Notes: generated by a model not told the origin, from the sequence alone. Counted from the first letter of the stretch, positions 25,600-35,348 are shown. The stretch is DNA of 64,000 bases from JAFLCM01 sp046154665 (GCA_046154665.1 JBJXFG010000102.1:1-64000), one strand, 5' to 3'. Numbers and translations: made by a program.

Positions 25600-25632
25600 C
25601 GAACAACGAGCCCCGAGCGTGAGCGAGTGGGT
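25600..25632. repeat. Dispersed GAGCGTGAGCGAG-type repeat
   Basis: AACAACGAGCCCCGAGCG then TGAGCGAGTGGGTCC lies in the gap after the GT39 gene. It is nearly identical, in the opposite orientation, to the copy at 22926-22957, including the flanking bases that continue into a shared CCAGCGATTC-like segment. Confidence 0.75.
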
Positions 25633-25754
25633 CCTGAATCGCTGGATTCTCCAGACCCGCCGCTGAAAAGCTGGGCTAATTTAGCAGGGATCTCCACAGA
25701 GAAGCGAACGGCGGCTCAATGGACCCGACCCGAACCGCCGACGTATTGTTCTGC

Positions 25755-26414
25755 ATGGTCGCTGGAATCTCGAACATCTCGGCGGTCGTCCCGACGGTTC
25801 TCGTCGCGGCTGTGGCGTTGGGGGCCGAGCCTTCGCGGCCGTCGGTGCCGGGGCAGGGCACCGGCGTGGACGGGCTGACCAAGATCGACCAGGGCATCAC
25901 CGACGCCGGGCTGCTCAACCGTTCGCTCCGGATGGTCCCGATTGATCTGCGCGTCGACGATGCGTTCCAGAACGTCTACGAGGTCAGCGGGAACCCGATG
26001 GGGCTGCCGGGCACGGGCGGCGGCATGGGGCGCAGCAAGCACTACATGCGCAGCGCGGGCGGGCTCTACGCCACGTTCCCGCAGTCGGATTACATCAACA
26101 CCAGCCGCGGCACCCAACCCGTCACGCCCGCCGGCGTGATCTACTGGATCGGGCAACCGCCGCAGTTGAAGCCCGCGGCGTCTCCGCGGGACAACGGCAC
26201 CGATGCTTCGTCGAACCAGGTGCCGGATCGTCGCGTGTACTCGGTGGTGCGGTTGGAAGATCAAGTCGGCCCCACAGCACCCGAACCGGCGCGCGCCGCC
26301 GCCGAAACGCCAAGCAAGACCATGGAAGACCCGGCGTACCGGATCACGCTTCTGGCCCGCCTCGCCGAGGCGGAGAAAGCGCGGCTTCGCGACGAACCCA
26401 CCAACGGGCTGTGA
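25755..26414 (+). CDS. Hypothetical exported protein
   Basis: 219 residues from the ATG at 25755 (an ATG at 25719 is possible). A hydrophobic N-terminal segment (SAVVPTVLVAAVALGAEP) looks like a signal peptide. The mature part contains MVPIDLRVDDAFQNVYEV and GVIYWIGQPP and a charged helical end. Not recognised. It lies just upstream of a zinc-ribbon membrane protein, 7 bp away, so they probably share a transcript. Confidence 0.65.
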   Translation: MVAGISNISAVVPTVLVAAVALGAEPSRPSVPGQGTGVDGLTKIDQGITDAGLLNRSLRMVPIDLRVDDAFQNVYEVSGNPMGLPGTGGGMGRSKHYMRSAGGLYATFPQSDYINTSRGTQPVTPAGVIYWIGQPPQLKPAASPRDNGTDASSNQVPDRRVYSVVRLEDQVGPTAPEPARAAAETPSKTMEDPAYRITLLARLAEAEKARLRDEPTNGL

Positions 26415-26421
26415 ACCCGCC

Positions 26422-27726
26422 ATGCTCGATGGCACGCCCAACCCGACGCCGACCGGACCCGACGGCCCTGGGTTCCGGCAACGCGCCGGCGGGCCGGTGA
26501 TCTTCCGACCAACGCCGTGCGGGCATTGCGGGTACGACCTGCTCGGACTGCCCCAGCACGGCGCGTGCCCAGAGTGCGGGACGTTTGTCGGCGAAGACGC
26601 TCCGCGACGCGACGACGCATCGGCCCGCGCGAGCGTGGTCGCCGCGCCGCCACCGCCACCCAAGAAGTACGGCTGCCACAAGTGCGGCTACGACCTGATG
26701 GGGCTGACGCCGGGCGCGAAATGCCCCGAGTGCGGGACCCCTTCATTGGTTGGGATCATCGGCGCCGAGCGGGATACGCTGGGCGACGCCGCCCCGGAGT
26801 ATCTGTTGACGCTGGGCGCGGGGCTCGCTTGCGGGGGCATCGGCGGACTCCTGTACGCTTACGCGGCGGTGCTCGGCGGCTGGACCTTTCCCACCGTCAC
26901 CGCGCTCGTTGTCGCACTCACCGCGGGGAACCTCGCCTGGCTGCTCGGCGTGTTGATGACACTCCGGCAACGTCCCGGCGGGGGGCGCGATCGCGAACTC
27001 GACCTCCAGGGCCGGGAGTGGTTTCGTCTGCGGGTTTTCATCGCGGTCACGCTGGGGCTTGGGTTGCTCGCTGGCGCGGCCGAGATCATCGACATCCTCA
27101 GTTCCGTGCCCGGCGGAGCACTCCGGTTTGCCGCGTGGGGAGGATGGGAGTGGCTGGACGTCACCTTCAGCCTTGCGCAGCTCGTCGGTCTGCCAGCGCT
27201 GTGCTACTACTTGGCGCGGCTCGCCGATTGGGCACCGGACGAATCGCTGTCGACCTGGCTCCGGCACACCGGCTCGTGCATCGGCGCGGGGATTCTCGTG
27301 GCGGGGGTGGCTCTTCTGTCCCAACAGTTCGCCCCGTTCCGCATCCTGTTCTTCTTCGCCTCGATTCTCTTGCTGGTGCTGCCTTTGGCGTGCCTGTGCA
27401 TGCTCCTGCTGATGCTCAGGTTCGCATGGGCGGTGCGCTGGGCCCGGAAGAACGCGATCGAGCGCCGTGAGCGTGACGCGCGGATCGCCGAGCGGAACCG
27501 CAAGCGGGCCGATGAGATGGCGGCACGGAGTTACCGCGGCATCGATGGTGCGCCGGCACCGGCGACGCTCGCCGCGGCGGCGGGGCACGAGGCTTCCACC
27601 GAGTTCGCAGCCCCGTCGTGGAGCGAGGAAGACCTCGAAGCCCAGCGCCGCGCCAGCAGCGCGATGCACACCATCAAACCCAGCGGCGACCGCACGGGGT
27701 ACGGCGTCGAAGGCGAAGCCACGTGA
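26422..27726 (+). CDS. Double zinc-ribbon multi-span membrane protein
   Basis: 434 residues. Two treble-clef-like zinc ribbons open the protein: CGHCGYDLLGL..CPECG (about 33-55) and CHKCGYDLMGL..CPECG (about 85-107), a form very common in planctomycete membrane proteins. Six or seven membrane helices follow (about 120-345), then a charged tail rich in Arg and Glu. No catalytic motif. Function unknown. Confidence 0.8.
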   Translation: MLDGTPNPTPTGPDGPGFRQRAGGPVIFRPTPCGHCGYDLLGLPQHGACPECGTFVGEDAPRRDDASARASVVAAPPPPPKKYGCHKCGYDLMGLTPGAKCPECGTPSLVGIIGAERDTLGDAAPEYLLTLGAGLACGGIGGLLYAYAAVLGGWTFPTVTALVVALTAGNLAWLLGVLMTLRQRPGGGRDRELDLQGREWFRLRVFIAVTLGLGLLAGAAEIIDILSSVPGGALRFAAWGGWEWLDVTFSLAQLVGLPALCYYLARLADWAPDESLSTWLRHTGSCIGAGILVAGVALLSQQFAPFRILFFFASILLLVLPLACLCMLLLMLRFAWAVRWARKNAIERRERDARIAERNRKRADEMAARSYRGIDGAPAPATLAAAAGHEASTEFAAPSWSEEDLEAQRRASSAMHTIKPSGDRTGYGVEGEAT

Positions 27727-27921
27727 CCGACGAGCCCCGCGCGTCGTGCGGGGCTCATTCGTCCGTGAGCGGGCCCCTTTTCCCGGACGTGCGTGTGAAA
27801 TCAGCAGGCGATTCGATCGGCGTCGCCGCCCGCCGTATCATCCCCTCTTCGCCACACGCGACCGGCTTGGGCCTTGCAAAGCCCGCCTCGCCACCCTCGC
27901 GGCGAACTCTCTCGAAAACCC

Positions 27922-29091
27922 ATGACCAAACCCGCGCCCTCCTCAACGCCCGTTCTGAAGCCCGCCGGCCAGCCCGTGGTAATCGATCTTCAGAGCGCGC
28001 GGGAGCGTGCCGCCGAGGCCGCCGCCGCCGTGCCCGCGAAGACCCTCCGCTGCGCCGTCATCGGCGTCGGACGCATGGGCCGCAACCACGCCAAGAAATA
28101 CCGCGTGATCCCCGGCGTCAAGCTCATCGGGGTGGTCGACGCGAACGAAGAGCGCCGCCTCGACGCCGCCGAGGCCAACTCCTGCCCGGCGTTCGCTTCG
28201 GTGCACGAGTTGCTCGAAGCGGGTGTGGACGCCGTGACGATCGCGACGCCCACCGTCCACCACCTCGCCGCCGCCGAACCGCTGCTCAACGCTGGCGTGG
28301 CGTGCCTGATCGAGAAACCCCTGGCCGCGACCACCGAGGAGGCCGAGCGCCTGGCCGAACTCTCGCGCCGCACCGGCACCGTGCTGATGGTCGGGCACAT
28401 CGAGCGCTTCAACCCCGCCGTGGTCGCTCTGCAGCGGGCCCAGCAGGCCGATATCGCCGCAGGCGGACGCGGCATCGTCCCCAGGTTCATCGAGGTCCAC
28501 CGCGTCAGCCCGATGACTTTCCGCTCGGTCGATGTCAGCGTCGTCATGGACATGATGATCCACGACCTCGACGTCGTGCTGATGCTGATGGGCGGCGTCG
28601 AGCCCTCGCACGTCGAATCTTCGGGCGTCGCGGTGCTCACCGAGCACGAGGACGTGTGCAACGCGCGGCTCACCTTCAACCTGCCGCACGGACGCTGCGT
28701 GGCCAACATCACCTGCTCACGCCTCGCGTTCAAGACCGAGCGCAAGGTCCGCATCGTCGGCGAGAACGGCTACGTCTCGATCGACTTCGCAAAGAAGGCC
28801 GGCGTGCTCATCCGGCGCACTGCCAACGAAGTCCAGATGCACGCGATCCGCGAAGAACTCCGCAAGGGCACCGACCTCTCGAGCCTCGACTACAGCAAGC
28901 TGGTGGCGATGGAAGAGCTCAAGATGGGCGAGATGGACCAGCTCGAGATGGAAATCTCCGCGTTCCTCGAAGCGGTCCGCACCGGCTCGAAGCCGCCGAT
29001 CGACGCCCGGGCGGGCTTCGCCAACGTGCGCACGGCCCAGCGGATCATCGAGGCGGCGCGGAAAGACTGGCCCGCGACCGCCGGAGTGTGA
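27922..29091 (+). CDS. Gfo/Idh/MocA-family NAD(P) oxidoreductase
   Basis: 389 residues from the ATG at 27922. After a 50-residue low-complexity leader the Rossmann motif AVIGVGRMGRNHAKKY appears, then the family motif EKP (LIEKPLAA), and HIERFNPAV and MIHDLDVVLMLMGG in the substrate domain. These enzymes oxidise or reduce sugar rings; the nearest relatives act on UDP-amino sugars in envelope polymer synthesis, but substrate is not shown here. Confidence 0.88.
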   Translation: MTKPAPSSTPVLKPAGQPVVIDLQSARERAAEAAAAVPAKTLRCAVIGVGRMGRNHAKKYRVIPGVKLIGVVDANEERRLDAAEANSCPAFASVHELLEAGVDAVTIATPTVHHLAAAEPLLNAGVACLIEKPLAATTEEAERLAELSRRTGTVLMVGHIERFNPAVVALQRAQQADIAAGGRGIVPRFIEVHRVSPMTFRSVDVSVVMDMMIHDLDVVLMLMGGVEPSHVESSGVAVLTEHEDVCNARLTFNLPHGRCVANITCSRLAFKTERKVRIVGENGYVSIDFAKKAGVLIRRTANEVQMHAIREELRKGTDLSSLDYSKLVAMEELKMGEMDQLEMEISAFLEAVRTGSKPPIDARAGFANVRTAQRIIEAARKDWPATAGV

Positions 29092-29110
29092 CACCGCGAT
29101 CGTCCGAATC

Positions 29111-29196
29111 TCGAGCCCCGAGCGTGAGCGAGCGGGTGTCTTGAACGATCTCCGGGTCTACAAAGTAACCCGCTCGCTCGCGCTCGAGGCTCGTTT
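29111..29196. repeat. Paired inverted copies of the GAGCGTGAGCGAG repeat
   Basis: CGAGCCCCGAGCGTGAGCG at 29113-29131 is matched about 50 bp later by an inverted copy (CGCTCGCTCGCGCTCGAGG, about 29171-29189), so the whole 86 bp can fold into one long hairpin. It lies between the Gfo/Idh/MocA gene and the secretin-like gene and may also act as a terminator-like structure. Confidence 0.75.
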
Positions 29197-29301
29197 TGGG
29201 CAACTCGGTGCGTGGGAACCCCGATGATGTTGGTGCGTCCAATCCACGCGACCGGCCCCCTATCATTTCCCGATCGGGTCCAGCCCCGCAGGAGATCGAA
29301 C

Positions 29302-30105
29302 ATGACCACGCGTTCCAACATCCTGTCCGCATGCGTGCTCGCTTCGGCGTGCGGAGCGGCGCACTTCGTGCCCCAGCCCGTCGCGTTCGCGCGCCAGGGC
29401 GGCGTGGACGCCGTCGCCGGCAGCACCCGCGCCGACAACTACCGCCGGCTCCAAAAGCCCGTCACCATCGAACTCAACGGCCAGAAGCTCGGCGACATTG
29501 TCACTTTCCTGCGCGATCTCACCGGTGCCAACATCGATCCCGTCTGGACCGACGAGCGTGCCGAAGGCCTCGACCCCGAGCAGCAGATCACCCTGAGCGT
29601 GCGCGACCAGCCCGCCATCCGCCTGCTCGAAAAAGTGCTCGACAAGTGCGGCCAGAACGCGGGCGAAGCCACGTGGCAGTTCGATTCCGCCGGCGCGGTG
29701 CAGATCGGCCTCAAGTCGTCGCTCAACAAGTTCGGCACGCTGGTGATCTACGACATCCGCGACCTGCTGTTCGAGTTGCCGGACTACAACCAGGTGCCCG
29801 AGCTTGACCTCAACAGCGTCCTCTCGCAGGGCGGCTCCGCTGGCGGCGGCGGTGGAGGCGGCGGCGGCGGGGGCAGCTCGCTCTTCGGCGGCGGCGGCGG
29901 CGCGGGCGGCGACCAGAACCGACCCATCGACGACGAACGCGCCGCGCAGCGCATCATCGACCTCATCACCGAGACCGTCGAACCCTCCCAGTGGCAGGAC
30001 AACGGCGGCGACGGCGGCACCATCCGCTTCTACAACGGCAACCTCCTCATCAAGGCCCCGGATTACATGCACCGCCGCATCGTCGGCTACTCGTTCATGC
30101 GGTGA
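29302..30105 (+). CDS. Exported secretin-N/STN-like protein with polyglycine linker
   Basis: 267 residues from the ATG at 29302; a signal peptide spans about residues 1-31. KPVTIELNGQKLGDIVTFLRD with ITLSVRDQPAIRLLEKVLD resembles the short N-domain (STN) found in secretins and TonB receptors. DLNSVLSQ is followed by an 11-residue Gly run and further Gly-rich sequence. A final domain has IIDLITETVEP and LLIKAPDYMHRRI, like the N-domains of GspD. There is no secretin pore domain. It may be a periplasmic accessory of the pilin/secretion system. Confidence 0.65.
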   Translation: MTTRSNILSACVLASACGAAHFVPQPVAFARQGGVDAVAGSTRADNYRRLQKPVTIELNGQKLGDIVTFLRDLTGANIDPVWTDERAEGLDPEQQITLSVRDQPAIRLLEKVLDKCGQNAGEATWQFDSAGAVQIGLKSSLNKFGTLVIYDIRDLLFELPDYNQVPELDLNSVLSQGGSAGGGGGGGGGGGSSLFGGGGGAGGDQNRPIDDERAAQRIIDLITETVEPSQWQDNGGDGGTIRFYNGNLLIKAPDYMHRRIVGYSFMR

Positions 30106-30158
30106 GCGCGCGAGCCCGCCCGTGCCGCTCCGCGCTCCGGCACGGGTAGAGTCTTGCC

Positions 30159-31829
30159 GTGCCGCGACTGACTCGACTGCAAACTGAAGTGATGGCCGAC
30201 CTGGCGTCGCAGGTGCGGTTTGCATCGCGCGCCGCGCTGCTGAAGCAAATCGAACACGCCGAGGCCCTGGCGGGCGAACTCAAACCGGAGCGCGCCTACC
30301 CCGAAGAGTGGCTGATCTTTCGCGTCACGGGGTTCGTCCCCGATCACGGCGCGGGCCGGCTGCTCACCGGGCGACAAGTGCTGTCGGACCTCTCGGCGCT
30401 CACCGAACATCTCTGCGCCGCGGCGGGGCTGCACGAGCGCGACGACGCCGACGGCGTCCGCGCCGAACTCGACGTCGAGGCGCTCCGAGCCCGCTGGGGC
30501 GTGACGCGCCGCACCATCGAGCGCTATCGACGCGAAGGCCTGGTGGCGCGCCGACTCGGCAGCGACTCGGCGCGCGGGCGCGTACGACTTGTGTTCTCCA
30601 GATCATGCGTCGAGTCGTTCGAGCGTCGGCACAGCATCACGCCGACGCCGACTCGGGCCCGACCAGCCGCGGCGACCGATCGGCGCAGCGCGCAAGCCGA
30701 GTGGTCGGCGTGGGCACGGCGCTTCCGACAGCGCACCGGCTGCGCTTGGGCCGAGGTCATCCGCCGCCTGGCACGCCGGACAGGCCGCTCCACCTCAACG
30801 ATCCGCCGAGCGCTCCGCGCAGAAATCGTCGCAGACGACAGCACCTCGGCGCGTGGTGCCTCGGCGCGGCGCGGACAACCCATGCGGGCACGGGAGCGCC
30901 GCGTCGCGGTGCGGGCAGTCCGCGCAGGGGTGGCGCTCCCGACGATCGCGCGGCGATACGGGCGAAAAACGCCCGCGGTGGCACGGACGATCGTGCTGGG
31001 GCGGCTCGAGATGCTTTCAGCATGGGACCTGCCGCGCGACGCCGCGGCGGCACGCCTGGATGATCCCTCGCTTCAATCCGCGCTGCTGCGCGACGACGAC
31101 GCGCCGTGGCCGCGCGATGCCGATGGTCTGCGCGAGATCGTGGTCAGCGCTGGCGCGGGCGAGTCGCCCATGCGGGCCGACACCGAGCGAGCGCTCGCCA
31201 CGGCGCACGCCCTGCTGCTGCGGGTCGCGGGCGGATTGGCCCACGCGGCGGCGCAGCGCGATCAACCGCCCAGCGCCGCGTGGGTCGACGACGCCGAAAC
31301 GGCCCTGCGCTGGGCCTCGCGGCTGCGCCGGCGTCTGCTGCGAGCGGCCTTGCCGCTGCTCGCGCGGACCTTGAAAGAACGAGCGGCGTCGAGCGACGCG
31401 GCGCTGGTGGTGCGATGCGTCAGCGCGACGGCCACCGCGATCCACGGATGGTCGCCTGAGCGTGGCGGCCGGTTGGCGGCACCGGTGTCGCTCGCCCTGG
31501 CGCGGGAACTCGCCGCGCCGCGTGCGATCGGGACGGGGATCGCGGTCGGGACCGCATCACCGGTGATCGCGCCGTGGGATGCGCCGCTCTCGATGCCGCC
31601 GTGGGTCGCGTGCGGCGTCGATGGCCTGAGCGCGCCGCGGCGCGCGGCGGTGGAAGCCCGCTTCGGCACGCCGGAGCAGCCCCCAATGACGATGCTTCAG
31701 ATCAAGGTCGCTTTCGGCCTCAGCGCGCCGGGGTGGTGGTCCGCGTACCGGCTTGCGGCGCGGCTTGGTTCCGCGGCGGCACCACCGCAGCGGGCGGCGG
31801 CGAAATCTCCACGCGCCCGCCGCCGATGA
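30159..31829 (+). CDS. Putative DNA-binding protein with several HTH motifs
   Basis: 556 residues from a GTG. Three helix-turn-helix-like segments are visible: LRARWGVTRRTIERYRREG (about 113-131), ARRTGRSTSTIRRAL (about 205-219) and LPTIARRYGRKTPAVARTI (about 260-278). The N-terminus EVMADLASQVRFAS is helical. It is extremely Arg/Ala-rich. The overall pattern recalls sigma-factor-like planctomycete regulators but no sigma region 2 is evident, so I leave the function open. Confidence 0.6.
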   Translation: MPRLTRLQTEVMADLASQVRFASRAALLKQIEHAEALAGELKPERAYPEEWLIFRVTGFVPDHGAGRLLTGRQVLSDLSALTEHLCAAAGLHERDDADGVRAELDVEALRARWGVTRRTIERYRREGLVARRLGSDSARGRVRLVFSRSCVESFERRHSITPTPTRARPAAATDRRSAQAEWSAWARRFRQRTGCAWAEVIRRLARRTGRSTSTIRRALRAEIVADDSTSARGASARRGQPMRARERRVAVRAVRAGVALPTIARRYGRKTPAVARTIVLGRLEMLSAWDLPRDAAAARLDDPSLQSALLRDDDAPWPRDADGLREIVVSAGAGESPMRADTERALATAHALLLRVAGGLAHAAAQRDQPPSAAWVDDAETALRWASRLRRRLLRAALPLLARTLKERAASSDAALVVRCVSATATAIHGWSPERGGRLAAPVSLALARELAAPRAIGTGIAVGTASPVIAPWDAPLSMPPWVACGVDGLSAPRRAAVEARFGTPEQPPMTMLQIKVAFGLSAPGWWSAYRLAARLGSAAAPPQRAAAKSPRARRR

Positions 31830-33555
31830 TCAGTCCGGGCTGAGGACCCAGCGCTGAGAACCAGTTGACGCGCGTCACCCAGCGGGCGGGCTCGAGCGGC
31901 TGCATGATCGGCACACGCCGCGACTCAAGGCGTTCCACAAGCGCGCGGGGCCGCGCCGAGGTCATGGTGACCCAGTCGAGCTTCAGCCCCTGCGCAGGCC
32001 CGAGGAGCCGCGCGCGGGAGAGCTGTTCCACGGCGGACTCGCCGAGGCCCATCGTCCACCAGCCTTCAGCAGGCACGCGGGCCTCGTTCCGAGCTTGGTC
32101 CGCGGCTTGCCCGTCGTCGTGCGGCGCGCCGGCGGGTGGGCTCGGATCAAAGCGCCAGATGAGTCTGGCTCCGTCGTCCCACGCGGTGTCGATCGCGGGA
32201 CCGACGACGCCGGAGAGGCCGAGGCTGCGGGTCGCGCGGGGAGCGACACCCGCGTAGTCGTAGTTCGTCGCCGCCAGCGCCTGGCCCGGCCCAATGCCGT
32301 CGCGCGCCGGCAGGGGGTTCCGCGCCCGAAGTTCGGCGAGCATGCGGGCCATCTCGGCGTCGCCGATCTCGGGCAGCGCGGCGATATCGCCCGTCTCCAG
32401 CGCCACCGCGCCGTCGAAAATGCCCGCGGGCGATTCCACCAGCAGCATCGCCAGACGCCCCGTCAGGCTCGCGCGGCGCGGCAGATCGAGCGAGATGCTC
32501 AACCCGTTCGCGATCTCGGCAAACGTCTTGCTCCACGGCTCGTCCTCAACGGAGATGTTCGACTCGATCGAGACAAAGACCGCATCGCGGGCCAGAGCCT
32601 GAAACGCCGCGGGGTCCCAGCTGTTCCGGAAACGGCGCGCCTGGCGCCGCGCGGCGGCTTCGAGGTCGGGCGCGTGAATGGCCACTTCAAATCGAACGCC
32701 CTCGGCAACAGGCCAGATACCCGCGACCATCCAGCCCTCCTCAGCGCCCACTCGCAGCTTGAGCGCCCGCGGCGCGTCGGCATCATCTGGCGCGGCACCG
32801 AGCGGGGCGAAGTTCGAGAAGTCGGCGTACACGATCGCCCGGGCGGCGCGTGCCGACGCACGCAGCTGGTCGGCGGCGGGCGTCGCGCCCAGACTCCGCG
32901 CCGGCCCGCCCTTGGCTTCGCGCAGCGATTGCTCGAGCAACGCCGCGCCGGAACTCTCCGCGAGCATCAGCAGGAACCCGTCGTCGTCGTCCGCCCCGCG
33001 CCGCGCCAGGCCGAGCTGGAAACGCCCGCCCTCGACCGAGAGCACGGGCGTGCCCGCGACCAGCTCGCGCGGCATCGGCCTGAGCCGCTCGGTCAGCCGC
33101 CGGGCGGTGGCCGACGAAACCTCGCTCATCAGCACCCACGGACCGAGGCGGCCGGCACCGGGCGCGGCCGGGTCGCTCCGCGCCGCGAAAACAACGCGGC
33201 GACCGAGCAGCGCGTCGAACGCCTCGTCGGGCTTCCAGTCGAGGTCCTTCGCGAGACGATCCCACGCGGTGAAAGTCTGCGTGAAGCCCGCGACGCCGTC
33301 GATCAGCGCCCGCGCGAAGCCGCCGATGGGCCCGCGCCGGAGCTCGGCGGAGTCATCGACCGCGAAGAAGAACGCGACATCGTCGGGGACCATTCGCGTG
33401 CTCTCCACGAGGGCGTGCTCATCACCAGCACGGGCCACGGGCGCGGGCACCAGCGATACGAAGAGAAGAAAGGCCTGCACCGCGCGGCGAGCCCAAGCGC
33501 CGAACCGTCCTTGCGAGCGCCGCGGAACACCTCGGCGCGCGCTCAGACCGCTCAC
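31720..33555 (-). CDS. Large exported protein of unknown function, third gene of sigma operon
   Basis: 611 residues starting at a GTG one base after the stop of the anti-sigma gene (TGATGTG), which gives a clean signal peptide (WARRAVQAFLLFVSLVPAPVARA). No known domain is recognised; it has LLGRRVVFAARSDPAAPGAG, DFSNFAPLGAA and WTMGLGESAVEQL. It overlaps the 3' end of the convergent multi-HTH gene by 110 bp, so one of the two C-termini may be mis-stated. Likely the envelope target or sensor for the ECF system. Confidence 0.65.
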   Translation of the reverse strand: MSGLSARRGVPRRSQGRFGAWARRAVQAFLLFVSLVPAPVARAGDEHALVESTRMVPDDVAFFFAVDDSAELRRGPIGGFARALIDGVAGFTQTFTAWDRLAKDLDWKPDEAFDALLGRRVVFAARSDPAAPGAGRLGPWVLMSEVSSATARRLTERLRPMPRELVAGTPVLSVEGGRFQLGLARRGADDDDGFLLMLAESSGAALLEQSLREAKGGPARSLGATPAADQLRASARAARAIVYADFSNFAPLGAAPDDADAPRALKLRVGAEEGWMVAGIWPVAEGVRFEVAIHAPDLEAAARRQARRFRNSWDPAAFQALARDAVFVSIESNISVEDEPWSKTFAEIANGLSISLDLPRRASLTGRLAMLLVESPAGIFDGAVALETGDIAALPEIGDAEMARMLAELRARNPLPARDGIGPGQALAATNYDYAGVAPRATRSLGLSGVVGPAIDTAWDDGARLIWRFDPSPPAGAPHDDGQAADQARNEARVPAEGWWTMGLGESAVEQLSRARLLGPAQGLKLDWVTMTSARPRALVERLESRRVPIMQPLEPARWVTRVNWFSALGPQPGLIIGGGRVEISPPPAAVVPPRNQAAPQAGTRTTTPAR

Positions 33556-33556
33556 A

Positions 33557-34429
33557 TCACTTGGCAAAGGAAGCACGCCCCTGCGGCGTCCGCGGGAGGT
33601 CCGCCGACGCGTTCTTGATGTCGATGAGGATGATGCTGGACCCGCAGGGCCAGCGCTCGCCGTCAGCGGCGACGCCCGAACCGGCGGGCGCGCCGGGGGC
33701 CGTGCCGCAAGGGACGACCCACGCCACGCGACCGGTGTCCGGGGCGGCGCTGTGCTCGCGCCACGGAAAGAGCACCTCGGGCAGCATGCGAGCCCGCACG
33801 AAACGAACCGTCTGAAAGGCATGGGCCGGTTGCGGAGCAGCGGCCGTCTGGGCCGAAGCGCCCGCGCGGGGATTCACCGCACGCGACGCCGTGAACTCGA
33901 TCGCCTCGGCGGTCTGCTGGATGGTGTTCACCGCGTCGGCGGCATCGAGGCTCACGGTGGCGTGCAGCGACGCCAGCGGACGCGGCTCGGCCCCGCCCAC
34001 TTCAACGATCTGCGGACTGAACCGCTGCGTGATGAAGGCCCCGGCGATGATCGCCACCAGAGCGGCCGTCGCGGCGTAGCGCGACCAGCGGACATGCCGC
34101 ACGCCGCGGCGCGTCAGCATCGGCGTCTGATTGTCCACCTTGGCAAGGATCGAGCGCGAAAGATCGGGGGAGCGGACCGGCTCGCGCAGGGCGTCGAGCA
34201 TGCGCTGGGTCTGGACGAAACGCCGCGCCGCCGACGGGTCGGCGCGGAACGCGTCGAACAAGCCGCTGGCTTCGCGACGGGTCAGTTCGCGGTCGAAGAA
34301 GCGGTCGATGACGTGCCCGGGGATGTGCATCGAGCCAGCGTCGTGATCGGGCGGAAGGGGAGCCGGGTTCTCAGGCGACTCGCCTTCAAACATCCCAAGT
34401 TCCTCGTTCTGGTCCCCATCGCGACGCAT
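33557..34429 (-). CDS. Anti-sigma factor-like membrane protein
   Basis: 290 residues. A cytoplasmic N-terminal part (HVIDRFFDRELTRREASGLFD, residues about 39-59) looks like the sigma-binding helices of zf-HC2-type anti-sigma factors although no zinc motif HxxxCxxC is present. A single membrane span (YAATAALVAIIAGAFI) near 125 is followed by a periplasmic domain ending SIILIDIKNASADLP. Its start overlaps the stop of the ECF sigma gene. Confidence 0.72.
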   Translation of the reverse strand: MRRDGDQNEELGMFEGESPENPAPLPPDHDAGSMHIPGHVIDRFFDRELTRREASGLFDAFRADPSAARRFVQTQRMLDALREPVRSPDLSRSILAKVDNQTPMLTRRGVRHVRWSRYAATAALVAIIAGAFITQRFSPQIVEVGGAEPRPLASLHATVSLDAADAVNTIQQTAEAIEFTASRAVNPRAGASAQTAAAPQPAHAFQTVRFVRARMLPEVLFPWREHSAAPDTGRVAWVVPCGTAPGAPAGSGVAADGERWPCGSSIILIDIKNASADLPRTPQGRASFAK

Positions 34430-35052
34430 CAGCGCTCAGTCTCCATCTCGTCGTCGTTCCACTCAACACCGGCGAACACCTCGAGCCCCTTGACCATGTG
34501 CTGCTCGAAATAGCGGCGCATGCGCCGCCGCCCACGGTGCAGATGGCTCTTCACCGTGCCCTCGGGCATGCCCAGATACTCGGCGATCAGGGTGATCGGC
34601 CATTCCTGCTGGTGGAACAGCACGATCACCTCGCGCTGTTCCAGGGTGAGTTCCAGGAGCGCGGCGGTCACCGCGTCCTTGTGCAGCTCCGACTGTTCGC
34701 GCGACGTGACGGGCGAAGAGGGCTCGTCGTCTCCGTCGGAGCGCCAGGCGTCGACCGTCTCGGTGTTGTAGACGGGCTTGTGCTTCTGGCTGGCGTTCAC
34801 ATACAGCCGCTTGGCGATGGTGAACAGCCAGGTGCTGAAGCGGAAGCGCGGGTCAAACCGGTTGAGATTGGTGAGAACGCGCACGAAGGCGTCCTGCACG
34901 ATGTCCTCGGCGATATCGGTGCGACCCGAGAGACGCAGGATGTAGGCGTACACCGAGGCCTGATGGGCCTGGATGAGCCGACCCGCCGCCACTCGGTCAC
35001 CCGAGGCGGCAAGTTCGATGAGCGCCATTTCTTCCGAACGGTTCATAGCCAT
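34429..35052 (-). CDS. ECF-family RNA polymerase sigma factor
   Basis: About 207 residues. Region 2 is seen in IQAHQASVYAYILRLSG, DIVQDAFVRVLTNLNRF and RFSTWLFTIAKRLY; region 4 in LLELTLEQREVIVLFHQQ and IAEYLGMPEGTVKSHLHRGR. The start may be ATG 35052 or 35046. The TGATG overlap with the anti-sigma gene makes a standard sigma/anti-sigma operon. The 290 bp upstream should hold an autoregulated promoter, which I could not pinpoint. Confidence 0.93.
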   Translation of the reverse strand: MAMNRSEEMALIELAASGDRVAAGRLIQAHQASVYAYILRLSGRTDIAEDIVQDAFVRVLTNLNRFDPRFRFSTWLFTIAKRLYVNASQKHKPVYNTETVDAWRSDGDDEPSSPVTSREQSELHKDAVTAALLELTLEQREVIVLFHQQEWPITLIAEYLGMPEGTVKSHLHRGRRRMRRYFEQHMVKGLEVFAGVEWNDDEMETER

Positions 35053-35348
35053 GTGACGATACCCCAAGGGGGTGCGTGCGTTGCGGTCGCTTTACTGATA
35101 CGACGAATACAGACGGTGGTTTCAGGCGAAAAACAACCGTTTGAGACAGGTGTTTCTCGGTGGATGGCATGGGGGAGATGGAAATTGAGGCCGCACACCG
35201 AATGGACTACGAACAAATCTAGCTGACGTGTCTCGGCCACGGAGAATGGCGGATAGGGGATGAGGGTGCGGAATCGTGGTTGTGATTTGGAGACGCCGGG
35301 CCATCGCGGGCTTTGACGCGATGGGCCGGGTCGATCAACCCCGCGTCG

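Noticed and set aside
29113..29189. tRNA or structured RNA suggested by the large hairpin
   Set aside because: The hairpin is formed by two inverted copies of a dispersed repeat; no tRNA or known riboswitch features.
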